Positions 1-9,091 are shown, counted from the stretch's first letter. The stretch: 64,000 bases of DNA from GCA-2733415 sp965178635 (GCA_965178635.1 CBCXVT010000008.1:12709-76708); one strand, 5' to 3'. Numbers and translations: made by a program. Notes: generated by a model from the letters alone, not told the origin.

Positions 1-775
1 TAGCCATATCTTCAATTGTACTTCCAACTCCTCCAGCTCCTATACAGTGTGTTAAAGACTTAGTTTGTACATATTCATTACTTTTTTTATAATAAGAATT
101 AGCTTTATTTTTTATGATTTGCTCTAGTGAACTTTTGAAAAATGTATGTTTCATGCCTAGAGGTTCAAATAACTCTTTTTTAGCAAATGCATCTATCTTT
201 TTCCCAGAAACACGCTCAACAATTAATGCTAACAATACATAATTTGAATTAGTGTACAGCATCTTTTCTCCTGGTAAATTATTAACTCCGTTTTGACTAA
301 AAATAAGCTTTTGAACACTCTCATTAGTATACCCCATATGTTCATAATCAAACCCTTGTAAATCTAAAAGCACATTATGATTCCTTAAACCACTTGTATG
401 ATTTAACAGATGCTTTATTTTAATTGCAGGACCGTAATTTGGCAACTCTGGAATATATGTTCTAACATCGTCATTTACACTTAGTTTTCCATTTTGAATC
501 AATACACCTATACAGGCTGCTGTCATTTGTTTTGTTATTGAGGCAAGTCCAAAAACAGTTTTTGAGCTTATTGGAATTTCATATTCTAAATTTGACAACC
601 CTTTTTGGTATGAGTAAATAAGGTTACCATCTTTTACAATTCCTATTGAAATACCCGGACCATCATTGTTTATAAAATTGAACAACGAATCTATACGCTT
701 AGACGAAGGCGCTTTTTCCTGTGAAAAACAAAGGTTTAGAGCACAGAGGAAGCAAAGTGTTATTATTCTTATCAT
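1..775 (-). CDS. Beta-lactamase family (class C-like) serine hydrolase, C-terminus cut off by the window edge
   Basis: The reverse strand is open from an ATG at 775 to the window start, giving 258 codons without a stop. A signal peptide covers about residues 1-18 (hydrophobic, ending CFSQ). The SxxK nucleophile motif is S-I-T-K at residues 79-82, followed by the family's NHTSG signature and a Y-x-N-type motif (YTNSN). This is the serine beta-lactamase-like fold (Pfam Beta-lactamase) shared by class C enzymes, DD-peptidases and esterases. In flavobacteria most such proteins are periplasmic peptidases or esterases of unknown substrate, so resistance should not be assumed. The C-terminal part with the third motif lies outside the window. 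The reading frame is clean, unlike the broken genes at 5.3-8.5 kb. Confidence 0.85.
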   Translation of the reverse strand, partial: MIRIITLCFLCALNLCFSQEKAPSSKRIDSLFNFINNDGPGISIGIVKDGNLIYSYQKGLSNLEYEIPISSKTVFGLASITKQMTAACIGVLIQNGKLSVNDDVRTYIPELPNYGPAIKIKHLLNHTSGLRNHNVLLDLQGFDYEHMGYTNESVQKLIFSQNGVNNLPGEKMLYTNSNYVLLALIVERVSGKKIDAFAKKELFEPLGMKHTFFKSSLEQIIKNKANSYYKKSNEYVQTKSLTHCIGAGGVGSTIEDMA

Positions 776-800
776 CGTTATAAATTATTTTAAATTACAA

Positions 801-831
801 CTTAGCTTATTCATCAAAATGATAAACTAAG
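801..831 (-). terminator. Imperfect hairpin after the small membrane protein gene
   Basis: CTTAG and CTAAG arms extend through a wobble and a one-base bulge into a stem of about 12 pairs around a TTTG loop. No clean T-run follows on either strand, so this is a weak terminator candidate between the 61-residue gene and the hydrolase gene. Confidence 0.3.
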
Positions 832-845
832 AAAAAGACATTTGT

Positions 846-1031
846 TTAGTTATTTATTTTGATCCCTTTATACTTGTCCATAAAGAATGACGGAAGTAAT
901 GCAAAATTTAATAATACAAATCCTGCAAACATTATAAATCCTCTGTATGGCCAATGGAAAAATTCAAACATGGTTCCTATTCCGAAAGAAAAAAAAGTTA
1001 AAAATGCGATAATGTAAGTTCTCTTTTTCAT
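846..1031 (-). CDS. Small two-segment membrane protein, 61 residues
   Basis: This short protein begins with a basic MKKR and has two hydrophobic stretches, about residues 6-22 and 31-49, joined by a short loop carrying Phe-His-Trp-Pro. It ends with a basic tail. An aromatic HWP loop between two helices recurs in small Bacteroidota membrane proteins of unknown role, so I give no function. Its reality is supported by the promoter: a near-perfect Bacteroidota promoter with two palindromic repeats lies just upstream (1079-1133). Tight regulation of a small membrane protein suggests a stress or envelope role, which is inference only. Confidence 0.6.
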   Translation of the reverse strand: MKKRTYIIAFLTFFSFGIGTMFEFFHWPYRGFIMFAGFVLLNFALLPSFFMDKYKGIKINN

Positions 1032-1078
1032 AATTAATGTGTTTTAAGTTTATTTATAAATTTCTCGTATACATAATT

Positions 1079-1109
1079 CAAATATACATAAGAAAACAAT
1101 GTATGCAAA
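1079..1109 (-). promoter_or_regulatory. Bacteroidota-type promoter of the 61-residue membrane protein
   Basis: On the reverse strand TTTG (1109-1106) is followed after 19 nt by TATATTTG (1086-1079). This matches the Bacteroidota housekeeping consensus (TTTG, about 19 nt, TAnnTTTG). Transcription would begin near 1072, leaving a leader of roughly 40 nt before the ATG at 1031. Confidence 0.7.
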
Positions 1110-1133
1110 TTTTTACATAAGAAAATTATGTAT
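1085..1133. promoter_or_regulatory. Two 20-bp palindromic direct repeats, probable operator pair
   Basis: TACATAAGAAAACAATGTAT (1085-1104) and TACATAAGAAAATTATGTAT (1114-1133) differ at two bases and start 29 bp apart. The second is a perfect inverted repeat, TACATAA-N5-TTATGTA. The first keeps TACAT and ATGTA. A further half-site TACATAA lies at 1070-1076. Repeat 1 fills the spacer between the -33 and -7 boxes and repeat 2 sits just upstream of -33, the geometry expected for repressor binding. The regulator is not in this window. Confidence 0.55.
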
Positions 1134-1174
1134 CACACCTACATTGGTGAAGCATTAATAAAACTAAAAAGGGG

Positions 1175-1645
1175 TTATTCTACTATTATTTCAGCAGAAA
1201 ACACATTAGGAAGATATGTATGTTGGAAGGCATTCAATACTTGAACAGTATAGACACCTTCTTGAGAAAAAGTATAATTGTTTTTTATGGTATGCTCAAT
1301 ATCACAATAATCGCCAATACAATCTCCTTTTTCATTATTGTTTTCATCAAATAATTGTAATATAAACGGGAAGGATTCTATTTGATGAGTTGGTGAAGTG
1401 ATATACAATTCTAATGGAATCTCTGCAAATTGAAATCCATGCACATAACTCATTTTTAATGATATATCTACTTGATTAATTTCAGATGTAACAGTGTGTT
1501 GAAATTCTAACACATCTGATTGATACCACCTGTTCTTAGGAAAATGTTTTTGTGAAGTTTGTTCTCCTATACATTGTATACAACATACAAACCCCATAAA
1601 ACACATAAGTAGGTAAAGATATTTTCTTAAGAACAGATGTACCAA
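1175..1645 (-). CDS. Lipoprotein resembling gliding-motility protein GldH
   Basis: The 156-residue product starts with a hydrophobic, Cys-rich leader (about residues 9-26) that could be a lipoprotein signal. The rest looks like a beta-sandwich: an early Trp-Tyr-x-x-Asp, a central LELYITSP strand, a Gly-Asp-Cys-Ile-Gly turn, and a terminal GVYTVQVLNAF strand. Order and length match GldH, an outer-membrane lipoprotein needed for gliding and type IX secretion, but the similarity I can see is only in pattern. The first usable start is TTG at 1645, because an in-frame stop lies 15 nt upstream; an ATG at codon 14 is the alternative. No other gld gene lies nearby. Confidence 0.45.
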   Translation of the reverse strand: MVHLFLRKYLYLLMCFMGFVCCIQCIGEQTSQKHFPKNRWYQSDVLEFQHTVTSEINQVDISLKMSYVHGFQFAEIPLELYITSPTHQIESFPFILQLFDENNNEKGDCIGDYCDIEHTIKNNYTFSQEGVYTVQVLNAFQHTYLPNVFSAEIIVE

Positions 1646-1702
1646 TTGGGGCTTATTTTATTATATAACGTTAAGAACTGATTTTTAGTATCTTGAGGGG
1701 AA

Positions 1703-2716
1703 TTATTTTTTTAATTTATTTTCCCAATTCCAAGCTGACTGTATAGCGTCGTCTAAAGTGGATACAGATTTCCAACCTAAATCGGCATTAACTTTTGTAG
1801 TATCTGCATATGCCGCTGTGATATCCCCAGCTCTTCTAGGCACAATCTTATAATTTAATGATGTATTAGACACACGCTCAAAAGACTGTATTACTTCTAA
1901 CACCGTACTTCCTTTACCTGTACCAACATTAAACGTTTCAAAATTTGATTTATTTTTTTTCTCTAATAGACGCTCCAGTGCAACTACATGAGCTTTAGCT
2001 AAATCTACCACATGAATATAATCTCTTATACATGTTCCGTCTTTTGTTGGATAATCATCACCAAAAACTGATAGTTCTTTTCTAATACCAATGCCTGTTT
2101 GCATGATATATGGTATTAAGTTTTGTGGCACCCCTAAAGGTAATTCTCCAATTTCAGAAGACGGATGTGCACCAATTGGATTAAAATAACGTAAGGCTAT
2201 AGCATTCAATTGAGGCGACACATGACACACGTCTTGAATAATTTCTTCGCCTATTTGTTTTGTATTACCATATGGTGATTCTGCTTTTTTTACTGGCGCA
2301 TTTTCAGTTATAGGCAACTCATCTGCTTGACCGTAAACTGTACAAGAGCTTGAAAAAATAAAATTTGAAATCTGATGCTTCTCCAATTCTTGTAACACAT
2401 AAACCAATGTGCTAATATTATTTTCATAATACAACAACGGATTTTCTACACTTTCTCCAACAGCTTTACTAGCAGCAAAATGAATAACTCCATCTATCTT
2501 GTGAGTGTCAAAAAAGCGACTTACATCAGTTTTATGTCGCAAGTCAAGTTTTATAAATTCTGGGGCTATTCCGGTAACTGCAACAATACCCTTTAAAACA
2601 TCTTCAGAAGAATTTGACAAATTGTCAATAATAATAACCTCATGTCCTTTCTCCTGTAACTCAACAACAGTATGTGACCCAATAAAACCTACTCCCCCAG
2701 TAACTAATATTTTCAT
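1703..2716 (-). CDS. galE: UDP-glucose 4-epimerase
   Basis: GalE interconverts UDP-glucose and UDP-galactose using bound NAD, supplying galactosyl precursors for polysaccharide or LPS. At 337 residues it has the normal length for this short-chain dehydrogenase family. The Rossmann motif is G-G-V-G-F-I-G at residues 7-13. Catalytic Ser124 lies in SSSCTVYG and the Tyr149/Lys153 pair in SPYGNTK. The C-terminal substrate region (GKGSTVLEVI, then an RAGDI motif) is intact. It follows the DegT aminotransferase on the same strand, but a strong terminator lies between them (2750-2772), so it may rely on readthrough or its own promoter. Confidence 0.95.
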   Translation of the reverse strand: MKILVTGGVGFIGSHTVVELQEKGHEVIIIDNLSNSSEDVLKGIVAVTGIAPEFIKLDLRHKTDVSRFFDTHKIDGVIHFAASKAVGESVENPLLYYENNISTLVYVLQELEKHQISNFIFSSSCTVYGQADELPITENAPVKKAESPYGNTKQIGEEIIQDVCHVSPQLNAIALRYFNPIGAHPSSEIGELPLGVPQNLIPYIMQTGIGIRKELSVFGDDYPTKDGTCIRDYIHVVDLAKAHVVALERLLEKKNKSNFETFNVGTGKGSTVLEVIQSFERVSNTSLNYKIVPRRAGDITAAYADTTKVNADLGWKSVSTLDDAIQSAWNWENKLKK

Positions 2717-2749
2717 AAAACTTAGATATTACTTAATCTTATTAATAAA

Positions 2750-2772
2750 AAAAGCCTTGAAACAAGGCTTTT
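2750..2772 (-). terminator. Intrinsic terminator between the aminotransferase and galE
   Basis: A perfect 10-bp stem (AAAAGCCTTG / CAAGGCTTTT) with a 3-nt loop is followed by a T-run on the reverse strand. Confidence 0.85.
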
Positions 2773-2792
2773 AAAGTAACTTAAATATACAA

Positions 2793-3914
2793 TTATTTAT
2801 TGACAAATTCAATAACTTTAGATGTTATAAACGCAATTTGCTCATCGTCTAATTCTGTATGCATAGGCAACGAAATAACCTCTTTTATCAATTGGTTAGT
2901 CACTGGAAAATCTGCTTCATCATAACGTTCATCGACATAAGCTTTCTGACTGTGTAAAGGTATTGGATAATACACACCACAAGGAATAGCATTATCATTT
3001 AAAAATTGAGCCAAAGCATCTCTATCTACGTTTTTTACTTTTAAAGTATATTGATGAAATACATGATGACCATTACGTACAGGCGTGATGATGTTTTCAA
3101 CCGAATAGAATGCTTTATCGTATTTAGAAGCAGCAGATTGTCTTGCTGAATTATACGCTTCTAAATTCTTTAATTTTGTTCTTAACACTGCAGCTTGAAC
3201 TGAGTCTAATCTAGAGTTTACTCCAACCACATCATGATGGTATCTTTTATACATACCATGATTGACAATACCTCTAATGGTATGCGCTAAAGCGTCATCA
3301 TTTGTAAATATAGCACCACCATCACCGTAACAACCTAAATTTTTTGAAGGGAAAAATGATGTTGAAGCCACATGACCAATAGTTCCTGCTTTTTGTAGCC
3401 CACTTTCAGAATCGTAATTCGCACCAATAGCTTGAGCATTATCCTCAATAACAAATAAATTATGCTTTTTAGCAAGAGCCATAATAGCATCCATATTTGC
3501 ACATTGTCCAAATAAATGCACAGGTACAATGGCTTTTGTTTTTGGCGTGATAGCCTTCTCTACTGCTTCAATATCAATGTTAAAATCATCCGGATTAACA
3601 TCTACTAAAACTGGCGTTAAGCCCAATAACGCAATTACTTCAACTGTAGCAGCAAAAGTGAAATCGGCAGTTATAACTTCATCTCCTGGTTTTAGGCCAA
3701 GTCCCATCATAGCTATTTGCAACGCATCTGTTCCGTTTGCACACGGTATCACATGTTTTACTCCTAGATATGCTTCTAATTCTTCTTGAAAGCCTTTTAC
3801 TTCTGGCCCGTTAATATATGCTGTAGAATCTAACACTTCTAATATTGAAGTATTAACTTGATCTTTTATTTTTTCGTATTGACCTTTTAAGTCAACCATT
3901 TGAATCTTTTTCAT
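2793..3914 (-). CDS. DegT/DnrJ/EryC1/StrS family PLP-dependent sugar aminotransferase
   Basis: The family transfers an amino group to keto-sugar nucleotides for LPS, capsule or glycan sugars. The PLP-binding Lys is in the FFPSKNLGCYGDGGA motif (Lys191 from this start), and the cofactor-binding Asp is in VIEDNAQAIGA. About 373 residues is typical. I place the start at the ATG at 3914 (MKKIQMVDLKGQY) rather than at 3941. The probable -7 element (3939-3946) overlaps the upstream codon, which would therefore not be transcribed, and MKKIQMVDLK is a usual family start. WbpE/PglE-type activity is plausible, but the exact sugar cannot be read from sequence. Confidence 0.88.
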   Translation of the reverse strand: MKKIQMVDLKGQYEKIKDQVNTSILEVLDSTAYINGPEVKGFQEELEAYLGVKHVIPCANGTDALQIAMMGLGLKPGDEVITADFTFAATVEVIALLGLTPVLVDVNPDDFNIDIEAVEKAITPKTKAIVPVHLFGQCANMDAIMALAKKHNLFVIEDNAQAIGANYDSESGLQKAGTIGHVASTSFFPSKNLGCYGDGGAIFTNDDALAHTIRGIVNHGMYKRYHHDVVGVNSRLDSVQAAVLRTKLKNLEAYNSARQSAASKYDKAFYSVENIITPVRNGHHVFHQYTLKVKNVDRDALAQFLNDNAIPCGVYYPIPLHSQKAYVDERYDEADFPVTNQLIKEVISLPMHTELDDEQIAFITSKVIEFVNK

Positions 3915-3938
3915 ATCAATTTTCACTGAGAATTTGTT

Positions 3939-3946
3939 CAAAAATA
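3939..3946 (-). promoter_or_regulatory. -7 promoter element of the DegT aminotransferase gene
   Basis: TATTTTTG on the reverse strand matches TAnnTTTG and lies 25 nt before the ATG at 3914. No clear -33 TTG stands at the ideal distance. Confidence 0.5.
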
Positions 3947-4023
3947 CAAAATCAAATCTGTTTCTATCTTGATTTTGACTTAAGAAATGTATTTTAGCTA
4001 TAGAATTTTATTTTCAAATTACA

Positions 4024-5259
4024 TTGATTACTATTTACACTATTCTTACGCAACTTGCACAACAGCTATTAAAACTAATAGCGCTATTTAATCCGAAAAT
4101 TAAACTTTTTGTTGATGGCAGGAAAAATGTATGGCAGCATTTGAAACTGCACATTACACCAAATGACAAAACAATTTGGATTCATTGTGCATCTTTAGGT
4201 GAATTTGAACAAGGCCTACCCATAATTGATAACTTAAAAAAAATATATCCCTCTCATAAAATTGTACTAACATTTTTCTCTCCTTCTGGTTATGAGGTGA
4301 AAAAGAATAGTGGTGCAGCAGATATTATCACTTACTTGCCATTAGATACCAAAAAAAATGCAAGAAATTTTATTAATGCAGTACACCCAGAGTTTGCAAT
4401 TTTTGTGAAATATGAATTTTGGCCTAATTATTTAGCTGAGCTAAAAAGTCATAATATTGACACGTATTTGGTGTCTGGTATTTTCAGAAAAGAACAAGCC
4501 TTTTTTAAATGGTTTGGTAAACCAATGCGAAAATCATTGAAAACATTTACTCATTTCTTTGTGCAAAATGAGGTTTCTGAACAGTTACTGCATAATATTA
4601 ACTTCAAAAACACAACCCTTAGTGGTGATACTAGATTTGATCGCGTTGTAGAAATCCTGTCGCGCGATAATTCTTTAGAATACATTAAGCAATTTAAAGA
4701 TGATAAAATCACAATAGTTTACGGAAGTTCATGGCCTGAAGATGAAGCTGTCTATTTAGATGCTATAAACACTTCTTCTAAATCCGTAAAACATATTATT
4801 GCACCACATAACATTAATACGCAACAAATTGAAAGGCTAAAGCTTAACATATCTAAATCTGTAATTTTGTATTCTGAAATGGATGAAAAGAATTTAGCAG
4901 ATTATGATGTGTTTATAATCGATACCATTGGCTTGCTCACCAAAATATACAGTTATGCAGATATTGCTTTTGTTGGCGGCGGATTTAAAACGGGTTTACA
5001 CAACACACTTGAGCCTGCAACTTTTGGAATCCCTATAGTCACAGGACCATTGTTTAAAAAATTTCAAGAAGCTAAAGATTTGGTGAATTTAAAAGGATTA
5101 CTTGTAGTCAATTCAAAAACTGAGTATTTAACGACCATTGAACAACTTCTAAATTCTGAAGACTTAAGAACAGCTATTGGAAATATTAACCAAACTTACG
5201 TTACTGAAAAAGCAGGTGCTACAGGAAAAATAATGAGGTATTTAAAATCTCAGAACTAG
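4024..5259 (+). CDS. waaA: 3-deoxy-D-manno-octulosonic acid (Kdo) transferase
   Basis: WaaA/KdtA transfers Kdo from CMP-Kdo to lipid IVA at the cytoplasmic face of the inner membrane, an essential step in LPS core synthesis. The 411-residue product has an N-terminal hydrophobic anchor, the glycosyltransferase-N segment with IHCASLGEFEQ and VKYEFWPN (conserved acidic residues), and a C-terminal donor-binding segment with FVGGGF and the HNTLEPATFGIPIVTGP motif. The start is TTG at 4024; no ATG stands near the expected N-terminus, and length and anchor position fit. A bidirectional terminator follows. Other lipid A and LPS genes in the window are lpxB and lptC. Confidence 0.93.
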   Translation: MITIYTILTQLAQQLLKLIALFNPKIKLFVDGRKNVWQHLKLHITPNDKTIWIHCASLGEFEQGLPIIDNLKKIYPSHKIVLTFFSPSGYEVKKNSGAADIITYLPLDTKKNARNFINAVHPEFAIFVKYEFWPNYLAELKSHNIDTYLVSGIFRKEQAFFKWFGKPMRKSLKTFTHFFVQNEVSEQLLHNINFKNTTLSGDTRFDRVVEILSRDNSLEYIKQFKDDKITIVYGSSWPEDEAVYLDAINTSSKSVKHIIAPHNINTQQIERLKLNISKSVILYSEMDEKNLADYDVFIIDTIGLLTKIYSYADIAFVGGGFKTGLHNTLEPATFGIPIVTGPLFKKFQEAKDLVNLKGLLVVNSKTEYLTTIEQLLNSEDLRTAIGNINQTYVTEKAGATGKIMRYLKSQN

Positions 5260-5270
5260 TCATAAAAAAA

Positions 5271-5298
5271 AACACGATACCGAAATACCGTGTTCTTT
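5271..5298. terminator. Bidirectional terminator between waaA and the lipocalin-like gene
   Basis: A 9-bp stem with one mismatch (AACACGATA / TACCGTGTT) encloses a 6-nt loop. It is followed by CTTTTA on the forward strand and by a run of nine Ts on the reverse strand, so it should work best for the reverse-strand gene. Confidence 0.7.
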
Positions 5299-5315
5299 TA
5301 CTCAAAATAAACTAT

Positions 5316-5719
5316 TTATAAACGTGTAAACTCCGACTTTTCTAAGTACTCATGCTCGCTTTCTAATTCTGAAAGTTCTAATTCTTGCGTTGTAGCAGAA
5401 TTCACTTTCCATAAACTATGCATGGTTCTTAGTGGGTATTCTTTTTCAGGAATTAATATTTTCAAACTCTTTGAATCTTCCCATAATTCTCCATGTTCCC
5501 GATGTATCATTACCTCCTTTTGTAATTAACAACACATTATTAGGTGTGAATTCAAACACATAAGTTGATAACTCTGTAACATCTGCATGCTTTTAAATAA
5601 GTTACCTTCCAGGTTCCTAAAATATCATTTTCAGAAATAGAACTTTGATGTGTAGTAGCGTTATCTTTTTCACATGACAACATCAATATACTTAATAAGA
5701 AAACATAAATTACTTTCAT
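5316..5719 (-). pseudogene. Lipocalin-like lipoprotein gene interrupted by two +1 frameshifts
   Basis: The gene starts at ATG 5719 with a lipoprotein signal (basic, hydrophobic, then LMLSC). It continues with an N-terminal ILGTWKVTYLK strand typical of lipocalin-like lipoproteins of Bacteroidota. One extra base near 5589 breaks the frame; removing it restores DADVTELSTYVFEF and LLITKGG. A second extra base in a C-run at 5480-5482 breaks it again; removing it gives EDSKSLKILIPE and the C-terminus. The repaired protein is about 133 residues, a normal size, with no other defect. Both lesions are single-base insertions and neighbouring mutS has five more, so sequence error is as likely as real gene loss. 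Function is unknown. Confidence 0.6.
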
Positions 5720-5877
5720 AACATAACTTTTTAAAATTGAATGAGTTATGTTTTCCGGGAGACTATAAATATATATAAATTTGTTGTTTTCACAACACAA
5801 AAGAGTAGTTTCGCAACAACCTAAAAGCATTTTTTCGTTAAAAGCGTTTAATTATCCGATGAACTACAAAAGCAGAT

Positions 5878-8479
5878 TTACGCTTTTACCAACATACGCT
5901 TAATTTCATTCAATTTCATCAAGGCTTCAATTGGCGTAAGTGTATCAATATCAGTATGTAAAATTTCTTCTTTAAGATTTGAAAGTAAAGGATCATCCAA
6001 ATTAAAGAAGCTTAATTGCATCTCATCTTGTACTGCATTTAAATCATCAGTTAACTCTTCCGAAGAATGTGACTTTTCCAATTTCTTTAAAATTTTATTG
6101 GCTTTTCTGATCACCTGCTGTGGCATTCCAGCCATTTTCGCCACATGAATACCAAAACTATGATGGCTCCCGCCTTCTACTAACTTTCTTAAAAAAAGAA
6201 CATTATCTTTTGTTTCCTTAACTGAAACATTAAAAGTTCTTAATACGTTTGAATGTTTTCGGTCATTTCATTCAACTCGTGATAATGAGTTGCAAAAAGC
6301 GTTTTTGCTTTTGCAGGGTGCTCATGTAAATATTCCGAAATTGCCCAAGCTATAGACACGCCATCATAAGTACTTGTACCACGCCCTATTTCATCTAACA
6401 ATACTAGACTTCTATCAGAAAGATTGTTCAATATGGAAGCTGTTTCGTTCATCTCTACCATAAATGTAGATTCTCCCATAGAAATGTTATCACTTGCTCC
6501 TACACGAGTAAATATTTTATCTACCAAACCAATTCTTGCGCTATCTGCTGGCACAAAACTTCCCATCTGAGCAAGTAACACAATTAATGCAGTTTGACGT
6601 AGAATTGCCGATTTACCAGACATGTTAGGCCCAGTATCATAATCATTTGTTGTGTGTTATTATCTAAAAACACATCATTAGCAATATATGTTTCCCCTAA
6701 AGGCAGTTGTTTTTCTATAACAGGATGACGACCATTTGTAATATCTAAATCATACGAATCATCAATAATTGGTAACACATAATTGTTTGTTTTTGCCAGT
6801 TCAGTAAAAGAACTCAAGCAATCTAACTGTGCAATTAAATTGGCATTTTGCTGAATAGATTTGATATAACTCGTCATCCATAACACCAAATCTGAAAATA
6901 GTTGTTGTTCTAAAACTCCTATCTTTTCTTCGGCTCCAAGTATTTTGACTTCGTATTCTTTAAGCTCTTCTGTAATATATCGTTCTGCATTAACTAGAGT
7001 TTGTTTCCTTACCCACGATTCTGGAACTTTATCTTTGTGTGTATTTCTAACTTCAATATAATACCCAAATACATTATTGGATGCTATTTTTAAAGATGTA
7101 ATGCCCGTTGCTTCAGTTTCACGTTGCAGCATTTTATCTAAATAATCCTTTCCAGAATAGGCCAAAGATCTGTACTCATCAAGCTCAGCGGAAAACCCCG
7201 TAGCAATTGCTTTTCCTTTAGCTATGTTAACTGGCGCTTCTTCATTTAAAGTTTCCTTTATTTTAGCTCGTAACACATCACAACTGTGCAAATTATCGCC
7301 AATAGCTTTTAAGGCATCATTATCACATTGTGTTGCTAAAGCCTTTATTGGCACAATGGCTTCCAAAGAATTTTTTAATTGAATTACCTCTCGTGGACTC
7401 ACTTTTTGAGTGGCCACTTTAGAAATCAAACGTTCTAAATCGCCAATTTGCTTGGTATAATTTCTTATTTTATCAAAGGTTTGATTGTTATTTAATAAAT
7501 AAGACACCACTTGATGACGTTGTTGAATTCGTGCTACATTTTTTAACGGCAAGGCCAACCAACGTTTTAACAAACGTCCTCCCATCGGGGAAATGGTTTT
7601 TGTCAATAACATCTAAAAGTGTCACCGCATTAACAGACTGAGAACCATATAACTCTAAATTCCTCACTGTAAAACGGTCCATCCATACATATTCATCTTC
7701 TGCTATCCTATTGATTGCCGTAATGTGTTCTAATTTATTGTGTTGAGTTTCTGACAAATATACAAAATAGCTCCTGCAGCTACAACACCTTCATCTAAAT
7801 GTTCAACACCAAAACCTTTTAAAGAACTTGTTTTAAAATGATTCGTTAAAACCTCCTTAGCATAATCTTGCTTGTAAATCCAATCTTCTAAATAAAACGA
7901 ATGGTAATTTGTTCCAAATGCTTCTAAAAACTGACTCTTTTTATTTTTTGGCACTAAAACCTCACTCGGACTAAAATTTTGAAGTAATTTATCAATATAC
8001 TCTTCATTACCTTGTGCTAATAAAAACTCCCCAGTTGAAACATCTAATAACGAAATTCCAATATGTTTTTTACCAAACTGGAGTGCACATAAAAAGTTGT
8101 TCGTTTTTGAACTGAGCACTTCATCATTTAAAGCGACACCAGGAGTTACTAATTCAGTTACCCCACGTTTTACAATTTTCTTTTCCTTACTTGGTGCTTC
8201 TAACTGATCACAAATGGCAACACGCATCCCAGCTTTTACCAATTTAGGCAAATAGGTATTTACTGAGTGGTGCGGAAAACCTGCTAACTCCAATTTATCG
8301 CCTCCATTATTACGATAGGTTAACGTAATTCCTAAAACTTGCGCAGCCTTAATAGCATCTTCACCAAAAGTTTCATAGAAATCCCCTACTCTAAATAGCA
8401 ACATCGCATCAGGATATTTCGTCTTGATGGTATTGTATTGCTTCATTAATGGAGTGACTTTCTTCTCTTTAGCTGCCAA
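5878..8479 (-). pseudogene. mutS: DNA mismatch repair protein MutS, broken by five single-base indels
   Basis: MutS recognises mismatches and starts methyl-independent repair with MutL. The repaired translation is about 866 residues, normal for MutS. It starts at TTG 8479 (AAKEKKVTPLMKQY) and carries the mismatch-binding Phe motif (RVGDFYETFG), connector and lever domains, Walker A, Walker B (LVLLDEIGRGTSTYDG) and the HTH tail. The frame breaks at a missing base near 7760; an extra T in the T5 run at 7597-7601; a missing base near 6635, inside Walker A (TGPNMSGKS is split); an extra base at 6248-6250; and an extra base at 6232-6235. Each lies in or beside a short homopolymer. As written, no functional MutS can be made. 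Either a real mutator allele or local consensus errors; I favour errors. Confidence 0.85.
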
Positions 8480-8536
8480 AGTGTGTGCTTTTAAGTTTGT
8501 AATGTGCGAATTTAATGAAATTAGGACAATTATATT

Positions 8537-8565
8537 TTGAATTACTTCAAGATTTAGTATTTTTG
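8537..8565 (+). promoter_or_regulatory. Promoter of the DUF1573 gene
   Basis: TTG (8537-8539), 18 nt, then TATTTTTG (8558-8565) matches the Bacteroidota consensus. The leader would be about 60 nt. The promoter lies upstream of the reannotated mutS start at 8479, so the two genes are divergent. Confidence 0.6.
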
Positions 8566-8631
8566 GAAAACTTGCCCATTTTGGCATCATTATTGAAAAT
8601 ATTAACACCACATAAAAACAATTAAATTATC

Positions 8632-9069
8632 ATGAAAAAATTAATCACATTTGTATTTGCATTAGCATTATTCACTGGAGTAAACGCACAAGAAACTAAA
8701 GGTGCTCAAATAGAATTTGAACAAGAAGTAATTGATTACGGAGAAGTTGAATATGCATCTAACGGAGAGCGTGAATTTGTTATTAAAAACACAGGAGATG
8801 CGCCATTAATCATCACTAAAACTAAAGGGTCTTGCGGATGTACAGTGCCTACAAAACCAACTGAGCCTATTTTACCAGGAAAATCAGCGGTTATGAAAGT
8901 AAAGTATGATACTAAAAGAGCTAACCAACCGTTCTCAAAGAGTATTACAGTAACATCTAACGCTGTTAACTTCCCAACAAAAGTTGTGAAGATTAAAGGA
9001 AAAGTATTAGCAAACCCTAATTCTAAAAAAGTAACATTAAAAAAGCCTTTAGCATCTGCTGCTAAATAA
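8632..9069 (+). CDS. Secreted DUF1573-domain protein
   Basis: The 145-residue product has an N-terminal signal peptide (about residues 1-19, ending VNAQ). One DUF1573 domain follows, an Ig-like beta-sandwich seen as FEQEVIDYGEVEY, then FVIKNTGDAPLIITKTKGSCGCTVP, with the conserved SCGCT motif at about residues 67-71. The tail is basic. DUF1573 proteins are abundant and exported in Bacteroidota, and their function is unknown. The gene has a good promoter at 8537 and a strong terminator at 9092, so it is a single-gene unit. Confidence 0.9.
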   Translation: MKKLITFVFALALFTGVNAQETKGAQIEFEQEVIDYGEVEYASNGEREFVIKNTGDAPLIITKTKGSCGCTVPTKPTEPILPGKSAVMKVKYDTKRANQPFSKSITVTSNAVNFPTKVVKIKGKVLANPNSKKVTLKKPLASAAK

Positions 9070-9091
9070 GCAACTTTATACACAAAACAAG

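Noticed and set aside
1..775. Antibiotic-resistance beta-lactamase
   Set aside because: The family is broad and the protein is truncated; sequence does not show beta-lactam hydrolysis.
5878..8611. Several separate short genes, or programmed frameshifting, in the mutS region
   Set aside because: All pieces match consecutive MutS segments on one strand, and five shifts of both signs at ordinary homopolymers are not how programmed frameshifting works.
8480..8611. A longer MutS N-terminus starting at 8611
   Set aside because: The extra 44 residues are not MutS-like and run through the promoter region of the divergent DUF1573 gene; the TTG at 8479 gives the expected N-terminus.
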